Positions 47,358 through 57,160 of a DNA stretch of 64,000 nucleotides are shown here, piece by piece. The position numbers and the translations under genes were made by a program. The stretch lies in assembly GCA_036245525.1 (NCBI GenBank), contig BTPG01000007.1, positions 161,627,452 through 161,691,451 on the forward strand. The letters are read 5' to 3'. Numbering within the stretch: the stretch's first letter is position 1; every line of letters starts with the position of its first letter. Source of the stretch: Semisulcospira habei (lineage: Eukaryota; Mollusca; Gastropoda; Semisulcospiridae). The notes under the pieces are model-generated. The model was not told where the DNA came from and made no database searches. It saw only the letters and a list, made by a program, of their open reading frames with translations.

Positions 47358-47432
47358 TGTGTGCTGGTCTGTAATTTGGGCCCTTACGGCTTCAAGCCGT
47401 AAGGGCCGAAATCACAGACCAGCACACACTTG
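47358..47432. mobile_element. Palindrome, family P3, in Kazal A 3' region
   Basis: GTGTGCTGGTCTGTAATTTG, GGCCCTTACGGC-TTCAA-GCCGTAAGGGCC and complement. It lies between the stop codon and the polyadenylation signal, so the mRNA would carry a long hairpin. TTAA is not preserved here. Confidence 0.75.
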
Positions 47433-47517
47433 TTTATGTTCCAGTGAACAACACATCACAATTTACAGAACGTAAGTTTTTGGGGGGTTGTTTTGTGTTG
47501 CCATATCTGTATGCAAG

Positions 47518-47523
47518 AATAAA
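47518..47523 (+). terminator. Polyadenylation signal of Kazal gene A
   Basis: AATAAA about 320 bp after the stop codon, followed by GTGTTTGTGTGTG-rich DNA that suits a downstream element. Confidence 0.6.
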
Positions 47524-47544
47524 ATGCTTGTGTAATACATGGAC

Positions 47545-47825
47545 ATGGTGCGTGTTTGTGTGTGTGTGTGTTTGCATGTGTGCGTGCGTGCGTGCGTGCG
47601 TGCGTTCGTGCGTGATGTGTGTATGTTGATCGTATATACACTAATACTGTATCAGAATTAATATTCTTTGTGTACGCACGAGCACGTGCCTTCACACACC
47701 AACATGCATGCACGCACGCACACACACAAAACACGTATGCACGCACGCGCACGCACACACTCAAAACACGTACGCACGCACACAAACAGGCACACATGCA
47801 CACGCACGCACACACACACAAAGCA
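47545..47825. repeat. GT-rich and CA-rich microsatellites
   Basis: GTGCGTGC runs at 47545-47615 and CACACGCA runs at 47705-47820. Long spurious open frames on both strands. Duplicated at 60257-60525. Confidence 0.9.
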
Positions 47826-48140
47826 CTTCCTCGTTCTCGCAAACACTTGCGGAGAAGAGAAACCGCATAATAAAAATCAACACACTATGATATAAACCAT
47901 ACGTATTTTACTATTTTAGTAAGAGAGAGTATAGGTTCTTTACAACACTGAAATGTCAGAATTTAGATCCACCATGATACGTCATGGGTATGCTTCCGAA
48001 GGCTCATCAAGCACTACCGATGGATATTTCGGTCGACAGACCTCAAAGCCCGCATTCAGCATTCACCACACCGCTGTAGCCTCAGATTAGGGCTGCAAAA
48101 AGAGACGACAAAAAAACTAGCCATATGTAATATATTGTAC

Positions 48141-48928
48141 TTCATTCTAGCACGTACTCGCACACACGCGGCGATCCCAAACTCTCTCTTTTCCGAGAGG
48201 ACAGAAATTGGGAATGTCCAAATAATTTAGTTGCCGCGGCGGCTCAGGGTTATCCCATAAATCCCGCGTCACACGCTACGACAAGATGTGGATAGACTAT
48301 GATAGTTCAAGGGTGGTGTCAGAATAGCTTGGCGCCTACAGGCACCAAGCTATTCTGACACCACCCTTGAACTATCATGGTCGATGTGTCGCCAGAACTG
48401 TGATACAGACCTCAGAGGATATCTACAAAAACTTAGAATTTTATCCTCAGGGTGTAATGAGTTATATGCGGCCGAAATTTGAGGGTTGGGTTCAGTTCAG
48501 TTTTCCATGGCAAAAGTCGTAGACGGCATGTTCGACGCGCTTTCAAAGCCCACTACCGCCGTAACTGTTCAAAGATACACTTCAGTAACAGATGGTTATG
48601 AAACGCTACACACATGTCTATTTATGTTTCCTTTAGATACAGGACAATCTAGTTCAGCACACGTCGTCTTAATATCAAGTAACCTGACAGTGACTCCACT
48701 CCGTTCTATAAATACAACGGTATCAGTACGAGAAACAGCTCAAAATATATTGACACGCTACCTAACGACTGCGCAGAATAAATAAGCGCGATTACGCGTG
48801 TGCTTTTGCTGCGTGTCCAAACTGCTGTTAAAGTTCATTAGGTGTGTCGACAAGGCATAAGGAACACACATGGTGCTGAAATGTGTGGTCAGGTTTACGC
48901 GTTATGGTACTTTAAGGCACACAAAGTC
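48141..48928. other. Gene-free stretch with one P1 palindrome
   Basis: A 99-codon frame at 48486-48785 is open, but no domain, splice context or homologous copy supports it. TCCTCAGGGTGTAATGAGTTA at 48443 resembles a palindrome end. A P1 palindrome is at 48283-48392. Confidence 0.4.
48283..48392. mobile_element. Palindrome, family P1
   Basis: GACTATGATAGTTCAAGGGT and complement around GGCGCC-TACA-GGCACC. Confidence 0.75.
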
Positions 48929-51900
48929 AGGAATATATTCTCAGTACTCAAACCAAGGGGAATCACAGCGCTGGACAGACAACAGTTAGATCCCCTGCCC
49001 CCGCCTATCAGGCACCCAATCGCCAGCCCACAGAGAAATACGCAGGTATAGAATAAGACAATCATTTCCATTCCTAATAAGAATGGATCAGGTCTCTTAT
49101 ATAACCCATGTCTTTCTCCGGAACTTAGGAAGTAGGCAGGAGAAACATACATACACAAACATGAAGGTGCGCTACTAGATGTGGTCGGGTAAATACCCTG
49201 ATTTCCCACAGTAGATGCACAGAACATTACACAACAATGTAACGATACAAATTTTGCCTCGAGTTATACGTGATACTCACAAACCAGATAGGTGAGGCTA
49301 GCGCTGGCAGAATTGTCAGTACTCAAACCAAGGGGAATCACAGCGCTGGACAGACAACAGTTAGATCCCCTGCCCCCGCCTATCAGGCACCCAATCGCCA
49401 GCCCACAGAGAAATACGCAGGTATAGAATAAGACAATCATTTCCATTCCTAATAAGAATGGATCAGGTCTCTTATATAACCCATGTCTTTCTCCGGAACT
49501 TAGGAAGTAGGCAGGAGAAACATACATACACAAACATGAAGGTGCGCTACTATATGTGGTCGGGTAAATACCCTGATTTCCCACAGTAGATGCACAGAAC
49601 ATTACACAACAATGTAACGATACAAATTTTGCCTCGAGTTATACATGATACTCACAAACCAGATAGGTGAGGCTAGCGCTGGCAGAATTGTCAGTACTCA
49701 AACCAAGGGGAATCACAGCGCTGGACAGACAACAGTTAGATCCCCTGCCCCCGCCTATCAGGCACCCAATCGCCAGCCCACAGAGAAATACGCAGGTATA
49801 GAATAAGACAATCATTTCCATTCCTAAATAAGAATGGATCAGGTCTCTTATATAACCCATGTCTTTCTCCGGAACTTAGGAAGTAGGCAGGAGAAACATA
49901 CATACACAAACATGAAGGTGCGCTACTATATGTGGTCGGGTAAATACCCTGATTTCCCACAGTAGATGCACAGAACATTACACAACAATGTAACGATACA
50001 AATTTTGCCTCGAGTTATACATGATACTCACAAACCAGATAGGTGAGGCTAGCGCTGGCAGAATTGTCAGTACTCAAACCAAGGGGAATCACAGCGCTGG
50101 ACAGACAACAGTTAGATCCCCTGCCCCGCCTATCATGCCTAATCTGTGCATCTACTGTGGGAAATCAGGGTATTTACCCGACCACATCTAGTAGCGCACC
50201 TTCATGTTTGTGTATGTATGTTTCTCCTGCCTACTTCCTAAGTTCCGGAGAAAGACATGGGTTATATAAGAGACCTGATCCATCCTTTTTAGGATGGAAA
50301 TGATTGTCTTATTCTATACCTGCGTATTTCTCTGTGGGCTGGCGATTGGGTGCCTGATAGGCGGGGGCAGGGGATCTAACTGTTGTCTGTCCAGCGCTGT
50401 GATTCCCCTTGGTTTGAGTACTGACAATTCTGCCAGCGCTAGCCTCACCTATCTGGTTTGTGAGTATCATGTATAACTCGAGGCAAAATTTGTATCGTTA
50501 CATTGTTGTGTAATGTTCTGTGCATCTACTGTGGGAAATCAGGGTATTTACCCGACCACATATAGTAGCGCACCTTCATGTTTGTGTATGTATGTTTCTC
50601 CTGCCTACTTCCTAAGTTCCGGAGAAAGACATGGGTTATATAAGAGACCTGATCCATTCTTATTTAGGAATGGAAATGATTGTCTTATTCTATACCTGCG
50701 TATTTCTCTGTGGGCTGGCGATTGGGTGCCTGATAGGCGGGGGCAGGGGATCTAACTGTTGTCTGTCCAGCGCTGTGATTCCCCTTGGTTTGAGTACTGA
50801 CAATTCTGCCAGCGCTAGCCTCACCTATCTGGTTTGTGAGTATCATGTATAACTCGAGGCAAAATTTGTATCGTTACATTGTTGTGTAATGTTCTGTGCA
50901 TCTACTGTGGGAAATCAGGGTATTTACCCGACCACATATAGTAGCGCACCTTCATGTTTGTGTATGTATGTTTCTCCTGCCTACTTCCTAAGTTCCGGAG
51001 AAAGACATGGGTTATATAAGAGACCTGATCCATTCTTTTTAGGAATGGAAATGATTGTCTTATTCTATACCTGCGTATTTCTCTGTGGGCTGGCGATTGG
51101 GTGCCTGATAGGCGGGGGCAGGGGATCTAACTGTTGTCTGTCCAGCGCTGTGATTCCCCTTGGTTTGAGTACTGACAATTCTGCCAGCGCTAGCCTCACC
51201 TATCTGGTTTGTGAGTATCATGTATAACTCGAGGCAAAATTTGTATCGTTACATTGTTGTGTAATGTTCTGTGCATCTACTGTGGGAAATCAGGGTATTT
51301 ACCCGACCACATATAGTAGCGCACCTTCATGTTTGTGTATGTATGTTTCTCCTGCCTACTTCCTAAGTTCCGGAGAAAGACATGGGTTATATAAGAGACC
51401 TGATCCATTCTTATTAGGAATGGAAATGATTGTCTTATTCTATACCTGCGTATTTCTCTGTGGGCTGGCGATTGGGTGCCTGATAGGCGGGGGCAGGGGA
51501 TCTAACTGTTGTCTGTCCAGCGCTGTGATTCCCCTTGGTTTGAGTACTGACAATTCTGCCAGCGCTAGCCTCACCTATCTGGTTTGTGAGTATCATGTAT
51601 AACTCGAGGCAAAATTTGTATCGTTACATTGTTGTGTAATGTTCTGTGCATCTACTGTGGGAAATCAGGGTATTTACCCGACCACATATAGTAGCGCACC
51701 TTCATGTTTGTGTATGTATGTTTCTCCTGCCTACTTCCTAAGTTCCGGAGAAAGACATGGGTTATATAAGAGACCTGATCCATTCTTATTAGGAATGGAA
51801 ATGATTGTCTTATTCTATACCTGCGTATTTCTCTGTGGGCTGGCGATTGGGTGCCTGATAGGCGGGGGCAGGGGATCTAACTGTTGTCTGTCCAGCGCTG

Positions 51901-52729
51901 TGATTCCCCTTGGTTTGAGTACTGACAATTCTGCCAGCGCTAGCCTCACCTATCTGGTTTGTGAGTATCATGTATAACTCGAGGCAAAATTTGTATCGTT
52001 ACATTGTTGTGTAATGTTCTGTGCATCTACTGTGGGAAATCAGGGTATTTACCCGACCACATATAGTAGCGCACCTTCATGTTTGTGTATGTATGTTTCT
52101 CCTGCCTACTTCCTAAGTTCCGGAGAAAGACATGGGTTATATAAGAGACCTGATCCATTCTTATTTAGGAATGGAAATGATTGTCTTATTCTATACCTGC
52201 GTATTTCTCTGTGGGCTGGCGATTGGGTGCCTGATAGGCGGGGGCAGGGGATCTAACTGTTGTCTGTCCAGCGCTGTGATTCCCCTTGGTTTGAGTACTG
52301 ACAATTCTGCCAGCGCTAGCCTCACCTATCTGGTTTGTGAGTATCACGTATAACTCGAGGCAAAATTTGTATCGTTACATTGTTGTGTAATGTTCTGTGC
52401 ATCTACTGTGGGAAATCAGGGTATTTACCCGACCACATCTAGTAGCGCACCTTCATGTTTGTGTATGTATGGGTTTCTCCTGCCTACTTCCTAAGTTCCG
52501 GAGAAAGACATGGGTTATATAAGAGACCTGATCCATTCTTATTAGGAATGGAAATGATTGTCTTATTCTATACCTGCGTATTTCTCTGTGGGCTGGCGAT
52601 TGGGTGCCTGATAGGCGGGGGCAGGGGATCTAACTGTTGTCTGTCCAGCGCTGTGATTCCCCTTGGTTTGAGTACTGACAATTCTGCCAGCGCTAGCCTC
52701 ACCTATCTGGTTTGTGAGGAATATATTCT
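48929..52729. mobile_element. Array of 375-bp units, head-to-head, with 13-bp target duplication
   Basis: About 3.2 minus-oriented units (48942-50133) and about 6.9 plus-oriented units (50134-52716) of one 375-376 bp sequence, nearly identical. The start anchor CTGTGCATCTACTGTGGG recurs at 50515, 50891, 51266, 51641 and 52016 (plus), and inverted near 49225, 49600 and 49976. Identical 13-bp direct repeats, AGGAATATATTCT, lie at 48929-48941 and 52717-52729, so the whole array behaves as one insertion. Each unit has TTATATAAG, a stem-loop just after it, one frame with a single stop per 125 codons, and a GTGAGTAT donor-like site. No protein of a known transposon is encoded. A smaller relative is at 10353-10907. 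It resembles retrozyme or Penelope-type repeat arrays in architecture only (inference). Confidence 0.85.
50637..50644 (+). promoter_or_regulatory. TATA-like box of the 375-bp unit (representative)
   Basis: TATATAAG, present in every unit, 10 bases before the conserved stem-loop at 50654-50673. The same octamer is the TATA box of Kazal genes C and D. Promoter activity is inferred only. Confidence 0.35.
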
Positions 52730-52738
52730 GTCCATATG

Positions 52739-52830
52739 TTATCCCTTTGCGTGTCGGTGGCGGTGTTAGTCAAGACGATTCCTGCAGGAATCATTGCGAC
52801 TAAAATCGCTGACGACACCCAAAGGGTTAA
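52739..52830. mobile_element. TTAA-ended palindrome, family P4
   Basis: TTATCCCTTTGCGTGTCGG and ACGACACCCAAAGGGTTAA; centre GATTCCTGCAGGAATC. Ten bases after the 375-bp array. Confidence 0.75.
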
Positions 52831-52858
52831 TTGTTGTAGACTGTCGGGGCTGAATTTG

Positions 52859-52922
52859 TTAATCCTACTGCGCATGCAGCCACTATTTTCAGTACCTGTG
52901 GCTGCACGCACCAAAAGGTTAA
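52859..52922. mobile_element. TTAA-ended palindrome, family P8
   Basis: TTAATCCTACTGCGCATGCA and TGCACGCACCAAAAGGTTAA with GCCAC/GTGGC inner arms. 64 bp, TTAA on both sides. Confidence 0.65.
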
Positions 52923-52936
52923 ATGTTGCATCATGC

Positions 52937-52992
52937 AGTACTTACTCGCAGTCTTGTGCTCATTTAAAGGAGCACGGGTGGCCATTCATTTT
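52937..52992 (-). pseudogene. Kazal exon 2 relic
   Basis: On the minus strand, GGCCACCCGTGCTCC, then GAGCACAAGACTGCGA and the donor GTAAGT match the end of Kazal gene E exon 2 (residues [12 protein letters not shown]). A stop replaces the Arg codon, and the 5' part of the exon is cut off at the TTAA element 52997-53087. Confidence 0.6.
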
Positions 52993-52996
52993 TTAC

Positions 52997-53087
52997 TTAA
53001 CCCTATTGTGTATGCAGTCACCGGTACTACTTACTGTACCAAATACAGACTGTGGTACCGATGGCCGCATATGCACAAAGGGGTTAA
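52997..53087. mobile_element. TTAA-ended palindrome, family P7
   Basis: TTAACCCTATTGTGTATGCA and ATATGCACAAAGGGGTTAA around CACCGGTACTACTT...GGTACCGATGG. 91 bp, TTAA on both sides. It abuts the Kazal relic. Confidence 0.7.
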
Positions 53088-53089
53088 CC

Positions 53090-53287
53090 AGTTTGGTGCC
53101 AGTAGACACTTACTGCGTTTTTAAAAATCATTTTAAATTCAACGCCAAAGAAACATGAACATAAAGTGGGTTCATCAAGAGGCATAGATCCTCATGAGCC
53201 CCCGCAACTGCGGGGGCTCATGAGGATCTATACCTCTTACAGTTGGGTAGTGTTCAAATTGTGTCGGCAGTGAGGGGGCTAAACATA
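53090..53287. mobile_element. Palindrome, family P2
   Basis: TCATGAGCCCCCGCAACTGC and complement, outer arms with CAAGAGGCATAGATCC. Ends GTGAGGGGGCTAAACATAA, close to but not exactly TTAA. Confidence 0.7.
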
Positions 53288-53311
53288 ATTACGAGCAGTG
53301 TGTTGCCTTAC

Positions 53312-54001
53312 TTGCAGTCCTGTGCTCTGTTGAAGATGCATGAGTTTCCGTACGTCCGTCCGTTCGAGCCACAAATCGGGTCGTACTCCAAAGTGCATGG
53401 TGCAAGAGGGTCGCAGATTCTGTTTCCCCATCTGCATTTTCCGTCATCACCGTCGTCCCCCTTACCGCGCCCCCATTGTCTTTGCACACCGCTGCACATC
53501 GCTGTGACACACCAAGCACAAAAGATTATCTAGACTAAAAGTTTCAACTCTACATACTATAGAATGTGCGTAACTCCTTTTCATATGTCTGAATTCACGT
53601 GCGTGATAAAGTAGCCCCCGACCGGGGCCTCAGTCGTTTCTTGGGGTTCTCGGACTGAGGCCCCGATTCCAACCTTTTAGTATCAGTGACGCATAAACTT
53701 AGCTGAAGCGATAGTGGTGACGCGTAAGATATTTTGGATCCTCACGCTGTCGGAACGGCTAAGTTTTCTGTAGATCAGAGGGTGCAAAATGTAAGTTGAG
53801 TGGATCCGTTGCTTTTAGTGAATCGTTTTCGTCGTTCAATCGGGGAAAAAGTCTCCATTTTGAACATATGATATATTTATCTCCTCTGCCGAGTGCCGTG
53901 GGATACAGATTAGCTGGTGGTACAGAATTACTTATATATGTGACGTAGGGATGAAAACACACACACACACACACACACCCACACACACACACACACACAC
54001 A

Positions 54002-54099
<98 letters not shown>

Positions 54100-54549
54100 G
54101 TTTCTTTCCGTAAAGAGACTTATCAAGGAGTACAGTGTTTAGAATGATAATTATGTACTGCGAGAATGAGACGTCAACGAAATTATGTGCTTGAGGTCAT
54201 TTTGAGCTTCACGTCACTGCAGCTGTCGAGTCCAAGAAAGTTTGTCCCATTTTAAAACAACAAAAAAGAAAAACTGCAAAGTATGACGCCAAAGACCGGA
54301 GAGTTTTGTTGGGAATGAAACACAAACATGTTATGTCTGGCATATTTGAATTAAACAGTCTTTATTGAAATGAAGACTGTTTAACCCTTTGGCTGTCGGT
54401 AGCGCTTATTGTCGCGATGATTCCTGCAGCAATCGTCGCGACAATAAGCGCTACCGACAACCCAAGGGTTGACTCAAACAATTCGGACTCTCCAACTCTT
54501 ACTCACCACCGCACACCACCAAAAGCAGAAGGCAGCTGGTCTTGATCAT
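53312..54549 (-). CDS. Kazal gene E: secreted Kazal-type inhibitor, exons 1 and 2
   Basis: Exon 1 (54549-54507) encodes the signal peptide [14 protein letters not shown], close to gene A, with donor GTGAGT, phase 1. Exon 2 (53501-53312), after GTGTCACAG, encodes [20 protein letters not shown], then [10 protein letters not shown], then [25 protein letters not shown] and IFNRAQDC, with donor GTAAGG, phase 2. Compared with gene A it has about 16 extra residues (Gly/Asp-rich, plus one extra Cys) before the Kazal core. The core spacing C-x5-C-x7-C-x10-C-x7-C is the same. The residue two after the second Cys is Leu. Exon 3, with the last Cys, was not found downstream, where palindromes and the 375-bp array lie, so the gene may be truncated. 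TATA box at 54611-54617. Confidence 0.75.
53612..53672. repeat. Hairpin in intron 1 of Kazal E
   Basis: CGGGGCCTCAGTC and GACTGAGGCCCCG flank an imperfect 22-base loop. The ends are not TTAA. Confidence 0.6.
53955..54094. repeat. (CA)n-(TA)n compound microsatellite
   Basis: About 48 CA units with CCCA interruptions followed by 22 TA units, in intron 1 of Kazal E. Confidence 0.95.
54381..54472. mobile_element. TTAA-ended palindrome, family P4
   Basis: TTAACCCTTTGGCTGTCGGT and ACCGACAACCCAAGGGTTGA around TTCCTGCAGCAA. 92 bp; right end TTGA. It lies 35 bp from exon 1 of Kazal E, in its intron. Confidence 0.8.
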
Positions 54550-54610
54550 GTTGCTGGCTAAATTCGAATCGGCTTGAATGCGTCCGTTTTCTGTGAGGTT
54601 TACCCATCCC

Positions 54611-54617
54611 CTTTATA
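54611..54617 (-). promoter_or_regulatory. TATA box of Kazal gene E
   Basis: TATAAAG on the minus strand, 62-68 bp before the start codon, the same distance as in gene A. Confidence 0.6.
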
Positions 54618-55071
54618 ATGCTCCCATTTTTTGGTTTTGTTTTCGCGTCTAATTTACGACATTGCATCGCAAAACTCTTTAATCATTGAGCCTATCACTA
54701 CCGGCGGCTAAAAATGATGTCTGTACTGTCTTCCCAGATTCACAGCTGGGTGGTCCCGCCTGCCGATAAAGGTGCTTCGATATATAACTTGAGGCATAGC
54801 GCGGGCGCATGAGGATCTATGCTTCTTGATTTTGCAGGCCTAGTTTCCTTTGTTCTGGTAATAAAAACTGACTGGGACGCAAAGAGGAAAAGTCGTCATA
54901 TTATTTTCTTTATTCTCTTTCCTCAGTCAATCAAAGGTGGTCGCGCTCGGCTGCGTTGATACAAAATGTTACCAGTTCTTCGCGGCGTTGCTCCGAGCAC
55001 AGCAGAAGCTCTCCACCACAGCGGAGCGGTAAGCGAAACACCCAAAAAGCAGCAGTCAGAAAATCGCTTTG

Positions 55072-55764
55072 TTTCCATATTGCGGCGTGACAGGCGGCAT
55101 CCGCGTCCCTTTAGAAGATGATAAGAATTGTTGCACTTTGTTGACACCAACTCAAAACCACGCTACGTTCACAGCGAACTTGAAATCGCGGCTGAGTCGC
55201 CTTCGAATCGCTGAATGGGGCGATACGATTTTGTCGCGCCGCTGTCGCTTGTTGCACCGCAATCGCCCCGCATGTCGCGTCGCCCATATAGAAACACTCC
55301 TTTTTTTGTTTTCAATTCGTGTTGTCGCCGCTTTCGCGATGCTGTCGCGCGTTATATGGATACACCACCTTAACTCATACGAGACGTGCCGCCTCCGGAT
55401 ACGCGGCTTATGCTCGAATGAGTTAAGATGTGTTTGCATATCGCGGCGCGACAGCGACACGGAAGCGGTGGCGACAACGACAAAAACAGAGAAAGTAGAA
55501 ATAAAGGAGTGTTTCCATAAGTGCGACGCGGAACTGGGGCGACACGCGATAAAATTGTATCACTCAGACGAGCGATTCAAAAGGGATTTCGCTGCATTTT
55601 CGCAGTGAATGTGTCGTGGTTTTCAGTAGGCGCACAGTGGAGTCATTTTTTCCAATGCAAAAGAAAGGCGCGAAATCGCTTTATACCGCTGCTGTATGAA
55701 AACTCACACAGCAATTTTCCGCCAGACGCTAAGCTACTTTTCTTGTCACGTCGCAATATGGAAA
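55072..55764. mobile_element. 690-bp DNA transposon with long inverted repeats
   Basis: Ends TTTCCATATTGCGGCGTGAC and TGTCACGTCGCAATATGG, with further matching segments inward (AACCACG, GAATCGCT, GATACGATTTT, GGGGCGA). No transposase. Superfamily unknown (hAT or Harbinger possible). A TTAA palindrome is nested inside at 55370-55426. Confidence 0.6.
55370..55426. mobile_element. TTAA-ended short palindrome, family P5-like, nested
   Basis: TTAACTCATACGAGACGTGC and CTCGAATGAGTTAA around GCCTCCGGATACGCGG. 57 bp, TTAA at both ends, inserted in the centre of the 55072-55764 element. Confidence 0.75.
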
Positions 55765-56860
55765 AGCAGCTTTACTGCAGGGGCGGATCCAGAGAGTGTC
55801 TCCACGTGAGGGGGGGCGGGGGCGACAGCACTCCTTCCCCCCCTCCCTCCCCGTTGTCCAAACTGTGTCATACAAAAGAAATCCAGACTAAAACAGTGAC
55901 TATCGTGCGAGCTTAAATTCATAACTAAGAAAGAAACGGGCTTAAAACGAACAATTACAAATAAGTTGTGTTGAAACTATTCGTTCTTGGTGCTTTTCTC
56001 TTTGGGATTTTCTTAAAACTTGTACTGTAATGTTTGTAACAGTTCTATCTACGTGTGCTTCCGCGGGGGGGGGGGGGGGGGGGGGGGGGAGGGTTCTCAG
56101 ACATGGTTAGAGTTTCACAGGCTACGATTTGTATTTGTTATAACGTTTCTTCTTTCATCTCGGGAAACAACACCGCTTATGGCACTTTTTTTTTTTAAGG
56201 AAGGACTGATCATATCTACATGCACTTGTCCTCCTCCCCGCCTCCACCCCACCTCCCTGACAAAACAAGATTAATCGTGCACTTCTAATTGTTATATGGC
56301 GTTAATTTTCTAATTGAAAAAAAAAAAGTTTTACCTGGAGTTTCTGCAGGAGCAATTACCTTGTGTTTGATAACAACACTACACTACCAATTACTCCTCC
56401 GTCTGAGGAACAACATAGCTGGCCACTTGTGATATTGTGATACTGCTTTATACACCCACAAACCTCCTCCACATCAGGAACGCAGCATCAGATCACAGAA
56501 ATAGTCATGATCACCTATGATGTATACTTCTTACGCTGGCTGACGATTGCTTAAAGGTTAGTGATCAAACTCAAGACATTTCACACCTCCCGTCCGCTGA
56601 CACGCATCAATGACTACATAGCTACCCTGAAGGTCACTACCTCAAAAGACAAAGCTACGCAATCTGAGTGAGACTGGAGAGTGTGCTCAGAGAGTGATGT
56701 GTGACGGGATTAGGGGATTAGCAATCACCTGTGACACCCGGGCCAGTCGGCTGCTCACCTCAGTTGATTTCTCGCGCAGTTGATTTCTCAGCGCAGTTGA
56801 TTTCTCGCTTTCTGATCACAGTTTGTGTGTCCACAGTCGTAGACTTAAAACTAGATGACT
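55765..56860. other. Gene-free stretch
   Basis: GGGGCGGATCC repeat end at 55780, poly-G at 56065-56090, poly-A at 56318. The rest is unrecognised; no exon is supported. Confidence 0.4.
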
Positions 56861-56865
56861 ACCAC

Positions 56866-57160
56866 GTATGAGGATGCAATGAAAATGGCATCGCACAGAA
56901 AGAGGAAATGCTTTTCATGAGTCCTTGTAAGTGAAGGAGCACATGAAACTCTATAAGGCTTGCTAAGGGATTGAGTTGGGCCCAACAACGATCGGACACT
57001 TTCCCACCGCTGGAGTTGACCAGCAGTCAGCAGTCAGCGGCTTATTGCCAGATGGCTGTTTCAGTCTGAGGATGCAATGAGGATTGTATCGCACAGCAAG
57101 AGGCACTGATTTACACGAGCCCCTGTGAGTGCAGGGGCACATGGCACTCTATGTCTGGGT
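56866..57160 (+). repeat. Two copies of a 90-bp block, 200 bp apart
   Basis: GAGGATGCAATGA, ATCGCACAG-AAGAGG, then CATGAG or CACGAG, CC-TGT-AGTG, GGAGCACATG or GGGGCACATG, ACTCTAT. Each block is a weak palindrome related to P2. Confidence 0.6.

Noticed and set aside
48486..48785. 99-codon open frame
   Set aside because: No homology recognised, no promoter or splice evidence.
48929..52729. CRISPR array or ordinary satellite
   Set aside because: Units are 375 bp without spacers, polarity switches once, and a target-site duplication frames the array.
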